Notes: generated by a model not told the origin, from the letters alone. Shown: positions 25,462 through 35,177, counted from the first letter of the stretch. The stretch is DNA of 64,000 nucleotides from Erysipelotrichaceae bacterium (GCA_013334325.1 JAAXXT010000003.1:1-64000); one strand, 5' to 3'. A program made the numbers and translations.

Positions 25462-26374
25462 TTTCGAATATGTCGCAAATGCGCTAGACCTTAGAGAGCG
25501 CTTAGATAAAGTATTGGTCAAAGCGATGCCTGGTTTCTCAAGAAACCGCATCCAACAGTTGATAGATTTTGGTTATGTCTTGGTTAACGATGAAGAAGTT
25601 AAACGAAACACCAAGGTCAGAGAAAACGACATCATCACCGCTGAATATCCTGAAGCGGAAAGCTTAGAAGTCGTTGCGGAGAAAATGGATCTCGATGTGC
25701 TGTATGAAGACAGTGATCTTTTGGTCATCAATAAACCAAAAGGATTGGTCGTTCATCCAGGGGCAGGGAATCCTTCTCATACTCTAGTCAATGGTTTATT
25801 GTATCATTGTCAAGATCTATCAGGGATCAATGGGATCACACGTCCTGGGATCGTTCATCGTATCGATAAAGATACTTCAGGATGTTTGGTGGTCGCAAAA
25901 AACGATAAGTCTCATCATGAGTTGTCTCATCAACTTCAAGAAAGAACCTTAAAAAGAACCTATTGGGCACTGATCCATGGGGTCTTAGAACATAACAGTG
26001 GTCGTATAGAAGCACCTATTGGACGTGATAAATCAGATCGTCAAAAGATGACGGTTACCGCCATCAACTCTAAACCAGCTGTGACTCATTTTAAAGTTCT
26101 CGAACGTTTTAAGAATATGACCTTGGTTGAGTGTCAATTAGAAACAGGAAGAACACATCAGATCAGAGTTCATTTTCAATACATAGGATTCCCTTTGGTG
26201 GGTGATCTTAAATATGGGCTTCATCAGACCTTAGATACCGATGGACAATGTCTACATGCCTTGGCCATTGATTTCATTCATCCGACGAGTGAACAAGCCA
26301 TGCATTTTGAAGCACCTCTTCCAACGTATTTCACAACGCTTATCCAAAAACTTAGATCAGGTGACGCTGTATGA
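25454..26374 (+). CDS. RluD/RluC-type 23S rRNA pseudouridine synthase
   Basis: A 306-residue enzyme that converts uridines of 23S rRNA to pseudouridine. An N-terminal S4 RNA-binding domain (RERLDKVLVKAMPGFSRN) precedes the catalytic domain, whose HRIDKDTSGCLVVAKN contains the catalytic Asp. RTHQIRVHFQYIG and the C-terminal HALAIDFIHP complete the family pattern. The ATG at 25454 gives the usual short N terminus; an in-frame ATG at 25439 would add five residues. It overlaps lspA and its stop overlaps the rhomboid gene (ATGA). Confidence 0.9.
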   Translation: MPDFEYVANALDLRERLDKVLVKAMPGFSRNRIQQLIDFGYVLVNDEEVKRNTKVRENDIITAEYPEAESLEVVAEKMDLDVLYEDSDLLVINKPKGLVVHPGAGNPSHTLVNGLLYHCQDLSGINGITRPGIVHRIDKDTSGCLVVAKNDKSHHELSHQLQERTLKRTYWALIHGVLEHNSGRIEAPIGRDKSDRQKMTVTAINSKPAVTHFKVLERFKNMTLVECQLETGRTHQIRVHFQYIGFPLVGDLKYGLHQTLDTDGQCLHALAIDFIHPTSEQAMHFEAPLPTYFTTLIQKLRSGDAV

Positions 26375-27603
26375 ACAAACACAATGAATATTTAATGACC
26401 CTAGCTGCTTTGGCTTTGGTTGAGCAAGAAGGCTATAAGATCATCGATGTCCGTATCTTAGGCAAAGAGATCTGGCTCAATCATCCTAAAAATACGAAAG
26501 AATTGATTCGTTTCTCTTTGAATGGGGGCTTTAATCTACCTCGTCAAGAAGAGCGTACCAATGCGATAAGAAAAGCTATAGAGAAGATCTTTGGGGAACG
26601 TACTTTATTGTATGATGTCCGCTTCGATGAAGAAGAAACAGGCTATGAGCTCAAAGAAGACACAGCGTTTGTCATACTAAGTCCAAGAACCAGTGAAAAC
26701 ATATTCTTGGATCGTTTTCCTGTGCTTAAGCCTACTTTATTAGCGATCGAAGAAAAACCAACGGATCTAGAAGAGGCTCAACGTAAATTGGATCTACAAC
26801 GTCCTAAACGTGCAGAGAATACTCGTCCTAAGACTCCTAAAGCGACCCTTGTCATCTTGATCATGTGTCTGGTGATGTTTGCGGTGATCTCGCTGATGAC
26901 TGATCTCTTAGGCTATGACCCTGTCAATACATCTATTTTATTAGGGGCCTATTATAAGACCTTTATCGTCGCAAACTATGAATACTGGCGTTTCTTAAGT
27001 TCAGGTTTTATCCATATCGATGCGATCCATCTGATGATGAATATGTATGCCTTATATAACCTTGGACTCTTCTTTGAGACAAAATTTGGGGCTAAACGTT
27101 TTATTGCGACTCTATTGGTAGGCGTTGTCTCAGGTTCTGCTTTCTTATTTATCACTTCGGGTAATGTCTTGGCAGTAGGATTAAGTGGAGGTCTATTTGC
27201 GATCTTAGGCGCTTTGGTGGTCTATCAGATCGAAAGTGGTCAAATCAAATATCGTCCTGTTCAGATGCAACTGGCTCAGCTTTTGATCATCAATCTCTTT
27301 ATCTCCTTTATCCCAGGTATAGCCTTTCAAGCCCATATTGGAGGCTTTATAAGTGGGGTCTTGATGGCTTTGTATTTCAACTATAAACCTTCATGGAAAC
27401 CTCTTAAACGTCACGTCTTGATCTCTTCGATGATCCTTGTGGTGGTCATGGGTGGCTTGATTGTAGTCGATAAGAAACACACCCCATATTATGGCTTAAC
27501 TGATCAAGGAGTCGTTAATATGGCTTATGATCTAGGTTTGGATTGGTATGCGAACATACTGGATGATAGCTTAGTGTCCTATTATCAACGGGAGGGTCAA
27601 TGA
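26371..27603 (+). CDS. Rhomboid family intramembrane serine protease
   Basis: A 410-residue protein with a soluble N-terminal region of about 165 residues and a membrane domain of about six helices. The catalytic Ser is in AVGLSGGLFAILG and the His in FQAHIGGFISG; IHLMMNMYALYNLG provides the HxxxN oxyanion block. It resembles Bacillus GluP without the C-terminal TPR repeats. Substrates are unknown. It is within the lspA-rluD-rhomboid-comEB operon, with ATGA overlaps on both sides. Confidence 0.85.
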   Translation: MNKHNEYLMTLAALALVEQEGYKIIDVRILGKEIWLNHPKNTKELIRFSLNGGFNLPRQEERTNAIRKAIEKIFGERTLLYDVRFDEEETGYELKEDTAFVILSPRTSENIFLDRFPVLKPTLLAIEEKPTDLEEAQRKLDLQRPKRAENTRPKTPKATLVILIMCLVMFAVISLMTDLLGYDPVNTSILLGAYYKTFIVANYEYWRFLSSGFIHIDAIHLMMNMYALYNLGLFFETKFGAKRFIATLLVGVVSGSAFLFITSGNVLAVGLSGGLFAILGALVVYQIESGQIKYRPVQMQLAQLLIINLFISFIPGIAFQAHIGGFISGVLMALYFNYKPSWKPLKRHVLISSMILVVVMGGLIVVDKKHTPYYGLTDQGVVNMAYDLGLDWYANILDDSLVSYYQREGQ

Positions 27604-28076
27604 AAAGAAAAAACGTCATCAGTTGGGATGAATACTTTATGGGTATGGCTCATTTATCCGCTTTACGCTCAAAAGATCCATCTACTCAAGTCGGGGCAGT
27701 CATTGTCTCCTCATCCAATAAGATCGTTAGTATAGGCTATAATGGGCTACCTAAGGGCTGTAGTGATGATGAGTATCCTTGGGATAGAGAAGGCAGTACA
27801 TTAGAAACCAAGTACGTCTATGTGGTCCATGCGGAACTCAATGCGATCCTGAATTCACCTATGCCTGTCAATGATTGTAAGATTTATGTTTCCTTGTTTC
27901 CATGCAATGAATGCGCAAAAGCCATCATCCAATCAGGCATCAAAGAGATCGTCTATGAGGATGATAAATATGCAGATACAGATCATGTGAAGGCAAGTAA
28001 AAGAATGCTGAACTCAGCAGGGGTAGCTTTAAGACAGTTGCCTCATAAAGTATCAGTCGTTTTGAAGATCGATTAA
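27600..28076 (+). CDS. dCMP deaminase (ComEB-like)
   Basis: A 158-residue zinc enzyme that turns dCMP into dUMP for dTMP synthesis. HAELNAILNS supplies the His ligand and proton-shuttling Glu, and SLFPCNECAKAIIQ the two Cys ligands. VGAVIVSSSNKIVSIGYNG is the usual first block. The gene overlaps the rhomboid stop, and its own 3' end overlaps the convergent rnhC by 24 bases. Its terminator appears to lie inside rnhC (28092-28117). Confidence 0.9.
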   Translation: MKRKNVISWDEYFMGMAHLSALRSKDPSTQVGAVIVSSSNKIVSIGYNGLPKGCSDDEYPWDREGSTLETKYVYVVHAELNAILNSPMPVNDCKIYVSLFPCNECAKAIIQSGIKEIVYEDDKYADTDHVKASKRMLNSAGVALRQLPHKVSVVLKID

Positions 28077-28910
28077 AGGTTTTAAATTCTTAAAGTGGAG
28101 CTTTGCCACTTTTTTTAATGTTGAAATCCCATGTTGTGCTAAAAAGTCGCTCGCAAAGGCATCAACTAAATTGGATGCCCCTTTAGGAAAAACGGTCTTA
28201 TATTTTGAACCCATCGCTTCTAGTTCTTTTAAGAAAGCAGTTCTTGCGATGACAGAAGCACAAGCTACCGCAAAATATTTAGATTCTGCTTTGGTCTCAA
28301 AATGAAGTTCTTTGAAGATCTTGCTTTGGCCTTCTAGATAATTGAAATAATTGGTTTTAGGGGTAAATTGATCGACCACATTTAAAGTGCTATGTTTACT
28401 TAAATCAATCTTATTATTGAGATGGACATAAGCTTGATTATGCAGCTTAGCTTTGATGGCGTTCATATTATCGGATTCATGAACTTCATTGTATTTTTGA
28501 TTGGTGAGGATCAATAAACTATGAGGCAGGGTAGACATTAAGATTGGTCCTATCTGTAAGATCATCTCATCGGTCATCTTCTTAGAGTCTTGAATGGGAT
28601 ACACTTTAAGTGTCTCATAATGAGCTTCACTCACAAAACAAGCCGCAACCACGACAGGTCCAAACACATCGCCTGTCCCAACTTCATCAGAACCTGCTTG
28701 AGCTTTAAATTTTGTTGAGTAAACACCCGCATATAAGGAAGCCCCATCACCTTGAAAAACAACTTTCTTACTGGTGTAGATGGTGATTGTACAATCGCTT
28801 AAAATGAGCTGAGCTGATACATAAGGAAGCTCTCGTGATGACTTTTGAGAAGCGTAAGTGATGATCAATTCATCGATCTGTTTTTGGGTTAGGGTTAATG
28901 AAATATTCAT
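28053..28910 (-). CDS. rnhC: Ribonuclease HIII
   Basis: A 285-residue enzyme that cuts RNA in RNA-DNA hybrids. The N-terminal 80 residues form the TBP-like substrate-binding domain specific to RNase HIII. The catalytic core begins at GSDEVGTGDVFGPVVVAA (acidic pair) and includes QDSKKMTDE, VVDQF and FAVACASVIAR. In Bacillus rnhC sits beside cvpA and mutS2; here it is divergent from them. The 3' end overlaps comEB. No Shine-Dalgarno is visible; TATGAT is found about 11 bases upstream of the ATG. Confidence 0.9.
   Translation of the reverse strand: MNISLTLTQKQIDELIITYASQKSSRELPYVSAQLILSDCTITIYTSKKVVFQGDGASLYAGVYSTKFKAQAGSDEVGTGDVFGPVVVAACFVSEAHYETLKVYPIQDSKKMTDEMILQIGPILMSTLPHSLLILTNQKYNEVHESDNMNAIKAKLHNQAYVHLNNKIDLSKHSTLNVVDQFTPKTNYFNYLEGQSKIFKELHFETKAESKYFAVACASVIARTAFLKELEAMGSKYKTVFPKGASNLVDAFASDFLAQHGISTLKKVAKLHFKNLKPLIDLQND
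28092..28117 (+). terminator. Terminator of the lspA-comEB operon embedded in rnhC
   Basis: AAAGTGG (28092-28098) pairs with CCACTTT (28106-28112), followed by a T run on the plus strand. It lies wholly within the coding region of the convergent rnhC gene. Confidence 0.65.
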
Positions 28911-28988
28911 ATAAATAGTGTATCATACGATTGCGTTTGATTTTGCGTTATACTATCATTAATGAAGTGGAACTAAAAAGGAGAAATC

Positions 28989-29759
28989 ATGACCTTACCT
29001 GCCAGTATATTTCAGTATATGAATATTGCGATCTTAGTTTTTGTGGTAGTAATGTTGATCTATGGCTATTTTAAAGGCTTCTTGCTTCAAATCTTTAGTA
29101 TCCTTATTTTTATTGCGGTAGCCTTTGTCTCATGGATGATCGCTCCTGCTTTAGCGAAAGCACTTCCTTTGATGCAAGCCAATGAACAGTTCAATGTGAT
29201 TCCTATCATAGGACCTCTTTTTCAAGATTCCATCAATACGATCTTTTGGTTCATCATCATCGTCGTAGGACTGATGATCTTAAGTCTATTCTTTAGACCA
29301 GTCTTAAAAGGAATCGGTAAGATTCCTATTATAAAAACAGTCAATCGAATCTTAGGCCTTCTTTTAGCGGGACTAAAAGCAGCTGTCGTTTTGATTTTAG
29401 TTACCCTATTATTAAACTCAGGATTGTTTAGCAATGGGAAAGCCTTGGTCACTCAATCTTATTTGGGTCAATTGATGCCTGTTACTCAAAGTATGGTTGA
29501 TTCGATATCCGCTAAATTTGATCCTTCAGGCTTAGTTGGAAAGATCATGACAGGTTCTGAATTCAGTGCTGATGATACAATTGCTTTAGAAAACTGGTTA
29601 CGTGAAAAGGAAGTTCCTGATCCTATCGTTCCTATACTATCTAAACTCTTAAGACTAAAACCACTCAGTGGCACTGAGATGACCAGTCTTGTCGATTGGA
29701 TGAGAACCAATGGGATATCAGAAGAAGATATCACCAAATTTATGGAAAGCTTTAAATGA
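28989..29759 (+). CDS. CvpA family membrane protein (YshB-like)
   Basis: A 256-residue protein with four or five membrane helices in the first 150 residues (ILVFVVVMLIYGYFKGFLLQ, INTIFWFIIIVVGLMILSLF and others) and a soluble C-terminal region. The helix pattern with YGYFKGF and RILGLLLAGLKA fits the CvpA/colicin V production family, and the position directly before mutS2 matches YshB of Bacillus. The role is not clear. AAAAGGAG precedes the ATG and its stop overlaps mutS2. Confidence 0.75.
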   Translation: MTLPASIFQYMNIAILVFVVVMLIYGYFKGFLLQIFSILIFIAVAFVSWMIAPALAKALPLMQANEQFNVIPIIGPLFQDSINTIFWFIIIVVGLMILSLFFRPVLKGIGKIPIIKTVNRILGLLLAGLKAAVVLILVTLLLNSGLFSNGKALVTQSYLGQLMPVTQSMVDSISAKFDPSGLVGKIMTGSEFSADDTIALENWLREKEVPDPIVPILSKLLRLKPLSGTEMTSLVDWMRTNGISEEDITKFMESFK

Positions 29760-32062
29760 TCCCAATTGCTTCTTTAGAGTATCAAAATGTTTTAGAGATA
29801 CTGGCGAATTTCGCCAGTTTTTCGCTGTCTAAGGAGCTGATTCTTAAGTTAACTCCTTATGATAAGAAACTGGTAATACAAAGAGAGAATGCACGTACAG
29901 CTTCAGCGATGACTGTTGAAAGACTGTATGGGATGTGTCCTATGATGGGGATGAGCGATATACGCTTAGCGCTTCATCAATCCGTAAGAGATCAGATCTT
30001 ATCGATTCCTGATCTGATGGATATCGCTCGTTTTAATCGAGGGATCATGTTGATCCAGAAGTTCTTTAAGGATGCCCAATGTGAAAAGGAAGCTTTGATG
30101 GATTTGGTCAATGGATTAGAATCTTATCCTAGTTTGGCTGAATCGATCGAGAAATGTTTCAATGGGGCCTATGAAGTCTTAGACTCTGCTTCTCCTAAAC
30201 TAAAAGACATACGTCGACACCTTAGATTGGCTCAAACCAAGCTTCAAGATACAGCGACATCGTTTATACAAAAGAATGCTTCTTCATTAAGCGAACCCAT
30301 TTCTATGATTCGTAATGATCGTGTAGTGGTCTTAGCGAAAAACTCTGAAAAACATAGCTTTAAAGGGATGATCCATGGGGAATCTGCCTCTGGACAAAGT
30401 GCTTATGTGGAACCACCTGTATTGGTTGAACTCAACAATGCCTTAGCGAAGCTCTTGATCGATCAAGAAGAAGAAATCAAAAGGATCTGTTTTGAATTAA
30501 GTCAAAAGATTAAACCTTACGCTGATTCTATGGAAGCTCATTTAGAAACTGCTTCAGTAATAGATGCCTTGTTTGCGAAAGCAAGATATGGGAATTCTAC
30601 CTTTGGGATCGTAGCTCAATTAAGCGATGATCTCTATTTAAAGGATGCGCGTCATCCACTGATCGATCCACAAAAAGTCGTTGCGAATACCTATCGTTTA
30701 GATGAAAAAGAACGAGTATTACTTATCACTGGTCCTAATACTGGAGGTAAGACCGTCTCGCTTAAGATCATAGGTCTATTTTGTTTGATGGCGTATTCTG
30801 GGATACCTGTTTTATGTGATGAAGCACGTTTACCTTTATTTGGACAGATCTTCGTCGACATTGGGGATGATCAATCGATTGCACATTCGCTTTCTACCTT
30901 TTCAGCTCATCTCTCAAAGTTGTCTCTGGTTACCGATAAAGCAGATGAACATAGCTTAGCCTTACTGGATGAGTTGGGTGGAGGAACAGATCCTATTGAA
31001 GGGGAATGTTTAGCTATGGCTGTTTTAAATGATCTCAGAAAAGCTAAAGCTTGGGTCGTTGCGACTACTCACTACGCTCGTTTAAAAGAATATGGACTTC
31101 AACATGATGACATCATCGTAGCGTCTATGGCTTTCGATATGAAATCCATTGCACCTACTTATAAATTCATAGAAGGATTACCAGGCCAATCCTATGCCTT
31201 TGAGATAGCACGTCGTTTTGGGATCAAATCCAGTGTCATCGATGAGGCTGTTGAATATAAAGCCCAAGCGAAGACCTTACAAGCCCTTTTGACTGAAAAA
31301 CTTCAAGCAGCGATCGAAGAGAATCGTAAGATCACTGAAACCTTAAGTTTAAAAGAAAACGAACTCAATCAGTCCTTAGCTGAAATTAAAGCCAAGGAAG
31401 AAGCTTTAGAAAAAACCAAACAGGCTCGTTTAGCTCAGATCGAAGATGAAGCTCAAGATTATCTTAACCTCGTTCAAGAAGAAGCTGAAACGATTTTATT
31501 TGATATGCGTAATTCTAAGACAGCTCCAATCCATGAGAACATTAGTCGAAAGAAAGACATCGATGCCTTGATCAAAGAGAAAGTTGAAGAAACAGCTTTG
31601 GATAAGGTCAAGATCGGTCAATGGGTGAAGATCACCATCACCAATCAAGTAGGTCAAGTCGTTGCGACACGCAAACAACTGGCGACTGTCTCCGTCAATG
31701 GGGTCAAACTTGAAGTCCCATTAACGAAGTTAGCATTTGCGCCTACTCCGATTATTCCTAAGAATGTCCAACTCCATACAGAGCGTTTGGCTTCTGTTCC
31801 ATTAGAAATCAACTTAATTGGATTAACAGTAGATGAAGCACTCAATGAAGTTGATCATTATCTCGATGATTGTATACGAGCGAGAATGCCTTTTGCGCGT
31901 TTGATCCATGGCCATGGGACTGGGGCATTACGTTCAGCCATCCATAGTATGTTAAAAGGTCATCATTTTGTGGAATCCTATCGATTAGGTCAACAATCTG
32001 AAGGTGGTGTAGGTGCGACAGTAGTTTACTTTAAAGGATCTAAAAATGAATCTCAAAGATAA
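29756..32062 (+). CDS. mutS2: MutS2 endonuclease/ATPase
   Basis: A 768-residue MutS-family protein without the mismatch-recognition domain. The ATPase Walker A GPNTGGKTVSLK is at about residues 326-337, Walker B ALLDELGGGTDP near 405, and a long coiled coil at about 510-600. The C-terminal Smr nuclease domain (about 690-768) has the RLIHGHGTGALR motif. MutS2 acts in recombination control and rescue of collided ribosomes in Bacillus. The Smr domain has NLIGLTVDEA where LDLRG is more common. It is coupled to cvpA (ATGA) and overlaps the uvrC start. Confidence 0.93.
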   Translation: MIPIASLEYQNVLEILANFASFSLSKELILKLTPYDKKLVIQRENARTASAMTVERLYGMCPMMGMSDIRLALHQSVRDQILSIPDLMDIARFNRGIMLIQKFFKDAQCEKEALMDLVNGLESYPSLAESIEKCFNGAYEVLDSASPKLKDIRRHLRLAQTKLQDTATSFIQKNASSLSEPISMIRNDRVVVLAKNSEKHSFKGMIHGESASGQSAYVEPPVLVELNNALAKLLIDQEEEIKRICFELSQKIKPYADSMEAHLETASVIDALFAKARYGNSTFGIVAQLSDDLYLKDARHPLIDPQKVVANTYRLDEKERVLLITGPNTGGKTVSLKIIGLFCLMAYSGIPVLCDEARLPLFGQIFVDIGDDQSIAHSLSTFSAHLSKLSLVTDKADEHSLALLDELGGGTDPIEGECLAMAVLNDLRKAKAWVVATTHYARLKEYGLQHDDIIVASMAFDMKSIAPTYKFIEGLPGQSYAFEIARRFGIKSSVIDEAVEYKAQAKTLQALLTEKLQAAIEENRKITETLSLKENELNQSLAEIKAKEEALEKTKQARLAQIEDEAQDYLNLVQEEAETILFDMRNSKTAPIHENISRKKDIDALIKEKVEETALDKVKIGQWVKITITNQVGQVVATRKQLATVSVNGVKLEVPLTKLAFAPTPIIPKNVQLHTERLASVPLEINLIGLTVDEALNEVDHYLDDCIRARMPFARLIHGHGTGALRSAIHSMLKGHHFVESYRLGQQSEGGVGATVVYFKGSKNESQR

Positions 32063-33806
32063 ACTAAGTACCTTACCTTTAGGTCCAGGCATCTATATGA
32101 TGAAGGATTCTAAAGGAACCATCATCTATGTAGGCAAAGCTAAAAAACTAAAAAACAGGGTGAACCAATACTTCGTTGGGGCTCATGATTATAAGACCAC
32201 TAAACTGGTAGCGTTGATTGTAGATTTCGATTATATCGTTACTCGAACTGAAAAAGAAGCTTTGATTTTAGAAATCAATTTGATCAAGCAACATCGTCCA
32301 AGATTCAATATCATGTTTATGGATGATAAGTCTTATCCATATCTAAAACTTACGCAGGAGAAATACCCGCGTCTTAAGGTCGTACGTGATCTTAAGAAAG
32401 ATAAGAAAGCGACCTATTTTGGACCTTATCCAGATGCGACTGCAGCTCATCAGATGAGAAACCTTCTCAATGATTTATACCCACTAAGAAAATGTGAAGT
32501 CTTACCTAAGAAGGTCTGTTTGTATTATCACATTGGACAATGTTTAGGTCCTTGTCAATATGAAGTAAAACCAGATGTTTATCCAACGATGGTAACAGAG
32601 ATCACTGGGGCATTAAGAGGAAACAGTAAAGTCCTTCAACAGAAACTATTAGCTCAAATGACAGAAGCCACTGAGAAACAGCTTTATGAGAAAGCTGCAG
32701 AGTATCGTGATTATTTAAAATTTCTCAATTACGTCAAAGATCCTCAAAACGTTACCAAAGATGATCAAAGAGATACCGATGCGTTTGCCTATTATGAAGA
32801 TAAAGGTTATATCGCCATACAAGGTCTTTTCTTAAGACAAGGCAAGATCCTTGATCGACAATTTGTCCTACAAGAACTTCATCAAGAAGCTCAAGAAGCT
32901 TTCGTAGAATTCATTCTGCAATATTATAGTGAAAGACCAAAACCTTCACTTTTACTTTTACCATATGGGGTAGATCTAAGCTGGATCAATGAGATCGAAG
33001 AGCTAAAGATTCATCAACCTCAAAAGGGTCAACAAAAATCTTTGATGAACATCGTAATGGCAAATGCGAAGCAACATCTTGAGCAGAACTTCGAAGTGAT
33101 GTCTCGAAAACAACATGATCATGAGGAAGCTTTGGTTCAATTGGCGAGCTTATTGAAACTCGACGACGTAGAACGCATTGAACTTTATGATAACTCTCAC
33201 ATCTCAGGTGCGTACGCTTCAGGAGCTTGTGTCGTGTATGAACATGGCCTTCCTTATAAGAAAGACTATCGTTTATACGATGTCCATTCTGGCGCAGATG
33301 ATCTCAAAAACATGGAAGAAGTCATCTATAGACGCTACTATCGATTATTAAAAGAAAAGGGGCGACTGCCTTCTTTGATCTTGGTCGATGGAGGACTCAA
33401 TCAAGTCAACATCGTCAAAAAGACACTTACTAGTATGGGTGTTGAAGTCAGTGTCGCAGGTCTACAAAAAAACGATAAACATTCCACAGCTGAACTTTTA
33501 AATGAAGACGGAGAAACCATAGATCTAAGAGAAACTCGTGCTTTGTTTTTCTTATTGACACGTATGCAAGATGAGGTCCATCGTTTTGTCATATCTCATC
33601 ATCAGAAAAGAAGAACCAAAGGTCAAGTGGCTTCTATCTTAGATAACGTAGAAGGCTTGGGTCCTGTACGAAGAAAAACCTTGATGAAGGCCTATAAAAA
33701 CGTTGCTTTAATGAAAGAAGCCAGCTTAGAAGATCTAGAAAAAGTCTTACCAAAAGCCGTCGCACAGGCGCTTTATAACGTCCTTAAAGAAGAGGCCGTG
33801 GTATAA
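32046..33806 (+). CDS. uvrC: UvrABC system protein C
   Basis: A 586-residue nucleotide-excision repair nuclease. The N-terminal GIY-YIG domain (GPGIYMMKDSKGTIIYVGKA, about 12-35) makes the 3' incision, a UVR motif (about 200-235) contacts UvrB, and the C-terminal RNase H-like domain (LYDNSHISGAYASG and SLILVDGGLNQV) makes the 5' incision. A helix-hairpin-helix pair ends the protein. AAAGGA precedes the ATG, which lies inside the end of mutS2. Length is typical. Confidence 0.95.
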   Translation: MNLKDKLSTLPLGPGIYMMKDSKGTIIYVGKAKKLKNRVNQYFVGAHDYKTTKLVALIVDFDYIVTRTEKEALILEINLIKQHRPRFNIMFMDDKSYPYLKLTQEKYPRLKVVRDLKKDKKATYFGPYPDATAAHQMRNLLNDLYPLRKCEVLPKKVCLYYHIGQCLGPCQYEVKPDVYPTMVTEITGALRGNSKVLQQKLLAQMTEATEKQLYEKAAEYRDYLKFLNYVKDPQNVTKDDQRDTDAFAYYEDKGYIAIQGLFLRQGKILDRQFVLQELHQEAQEAFVEFILQYYSERPKPSLLLLPYGVDLSWINEIEELKIHQPQKGQQKSLMNIVMANAKQHLEQNFEVMSRKQHDHEEALVQLASLLKLDDVERIELYDNSHISGAYASGACVVYEHGLPYKKDYRLYDVHSGADDLKNMEEVIYRRYYRLLKEKGRLPSLILVDGGLNQVNIVKKTLTSMGVEVSVAGLQKNDKHSTAELLNEDGETIDLRETRALFFLLTRMQDEVHRFVISHHQKRRTKGQVASILDNVEGLGPVRRKTLMKAYKNVALMKEASLEDLEKVLPKAVAQALYNVLKEEAVV

Positions 33807-33822
33807 TGATGAAGGTAAAAAT

Positions 33823-34593
33823 ATGACGATAGGAATTCTCGATTCTGGCCTAGGAGGCTATAGTGTTTATCATGCGTTAAGAGGGGCGTATCCAAATGCT
33901 TCTTTTCTTTTTTTAGCGGATCAACTCAATGCGCCTTTTGGGGATAAGACAAAAGATCAGATCTTAGAGATCGCATGTGATGCGATGACTTGGTTTGAAA
34001 AACAAGGCATAAAAGAAGTCTTGGTGGCGTGTAATACGATCAGTGCATTGGTTATAGATGAAATTAAGCCTATATATCCTCATCTTAAGATCACAGGCAT
34101 CATCGATCTTACTGTTAATCAGTTTAAGAATAATCCTGTTGAAGAAATCCTGGTGCTTGCGACTGCAGGAACCATCAATAGTCTCGCTTATCCCTATAAA
34201 TTTGAGAAGCTTCTTTCTAAGAAACACATCAGTTCAAAAGCATTACCACTTTTGGTTCCTCAGCTTGAAGGTTTAGCACCTCAAGAAGAGATTAAAGCTT
34301 ATTTGGAAGAAAGTTTATTGCCTTATAAAAACAAAACACAAGGTGTCGTTTTAGCTTGTACCCATTATCCATTGGTAAAGAATATAGTCGAGGAGTTCTT
34401 AGAAGTACCTAGCTATGATTCGCTAGTTCCTATCATAAATCATTTCTCAAATAGAGATCTTCCTTTAGGATCAAGTAAAGTCTTGACTACCAAAGATCCA
34501 CTTTATATGGCTAAACAAATACAGACTTTATTCAATAAAGATGAGATTGTCTACTTAACACAGGTTGAACATGCAGATCGTCGTTGTAAGTGA
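33823..34593 (+). CDS. murI: Glutamate racemase
   Basis: A 256-residue cofactor-independent racemase making D-glutamate for peptidoglycan. The two catalytic cysteines lie in LVACNTISAL (about residue 70) and VLACTHYPLV (about 178); IGILDSGLGGYSV and ADQLNAPFGDK are the substrate-binding blocks. GAAGG precedes the ATG, and TATAAT at 33802-33807 may give an extra promoter. The 3' end overlaps the phosphoesterase gene, as often found for murI-linked genes in Firmicutes. Confidence 0.92.
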   Translation: MTIGILDSGLGGYSVYHALRGAYPNASFLFLADQLNAPFGDKTKDQILEIACDAMTWFEKQGIKEVLVACNTISALVIDEIKPIYPHLKITGIIDLTVNQFKNNPVEEILVLATAGTINSLAYPYKFEKLLSKKHISSKALPLLVPQLEGLAPQEEIKAYLEESLLPYKNKTQGVVLACTHYPLVKNIVEEFLEVPSYDSLVPIINHFSNRDLPLGSSKVLTTKDPLYMAKQIQTLFNKDEIVYLTQVEHADRRCK

Positions 34594-35035
34594 TACTCAT
34601 GGAAGAAATGAAGTCTTTCAAGAACTAAGAAACAGACATCCTTTAGCTTCTGCATTTTTACACTGTGGAGATTCAGAAACAGATGAGTATAATCTAGATG
34701 GTTTTGTGAGTGTACAAGGCAATAATGATTATTACACCTCTTATCCATCTGAACTTGTATTGGATCTTAAAGAAGTCAGGATCTATATGACCCATGGACA
34801 ATATCTTAGACATCATAATCGAGAAGAAACCTTGATTCAAAGAGGGAAGGATCATCAATGTAGTATCGTCTTAACAGGACATACTCATGTATATGATGTG
34901 ACTAAGAAAGATGGGATCTTATTGGTTAATCCTGGATCTCTTTATCATAATCGTGATATGACTCCTCCTAGTTATGCCTTAATCACCATCGATAAAGGCA
35001 AGATCAAAGTTCAACGCTATAATTATCCTAGATAG
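34571..35035 (+). CDS. YfcE/YsnB-type metallophosphoesterase
   Basis: A 154-residue calcineurin-like phosphodiesterase. Metal ligands are visible in VVSDTHGR, HCGDSE, GNND, THGQ and LTGHTHVYDV, and LLVNPGSLYHNR is the usual end of this family. The ATG at 34571 with AGG upstream is preferred to a TTG at 34565. It overlaps the end of murI. Physiological substrates are unknown. About 55 bases separate it from the tRNA gene; no terminator is seen. Confidence 0.85.
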   Translation: MQIVVVSDTHGRNEVFQELRNRHPLASAFLHCGDSETDEYNLDGFVSVQGNNDYYTSYPSELVLDLKEVRIYMTHGQYLRHHNREETLIQRGKDHQCSIVLTGHTHVYDVTKKDGILLVNPGSLYHNRDMTPPSYALITIDKGKIKVQRYNYPR

Positions 35036-35051
35036 TTCTTTACGTAAGGTC

Positions 35052-35080
35052 TTGAATGGAATGAGTGAGTTTGGTATAAT
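35052..35080 (+). promoter_or_regulatory. Promoter of tRNA-Arg
   Basis: TTGAAT (35052-35057), 17 bases and TATAAT (35075-35080), 11 bases before the tRNA gene. Confidence 0.8.
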
Positions 35081-35091
35081 AGTCAAGCATT

Positions 35092-35168
35092 GTCCTGATA
35101 GCTCAGCTGGATAGAGCATGCGCCTTCTAAGCGCACGGTCGGGGGTTCGAGTCCCTCTCAGGACGCCA
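35092..35168 (+). tRNA. tRNA-Arg (anticodon TCT)
   Basis: A 77-base cloverleaf. The acceptor stem is GTCCTGA with TCAGGAC, discriminator G and encoded CCA. The D stem is GCTC/GAGC, the anticodon stem TGCGC/GCGCA with loop CTTCTAA (anticodon TCT, reads AGA), and the T arm is GGGGG-TTCGAGT-CCCTC. Its last 11 bases recur at 38510-38520, marking it as the probable insertion site of the island that follows. Confidence 0.95.
35158..35168 (+). repeat. Left copy of the 11-bp direct repeat (attL candidate)
   Basis: TCAGGACGCCA, the 3' end of the tRNA-Arg gene, identical to 38510-38520. Direct repeats of a tRNA 3' end at both sides of an AT-rich block are the classic mark of site-specific integration. 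Confidence 0.6.
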
Positions 35169-35177
35169 TTTGATTTT

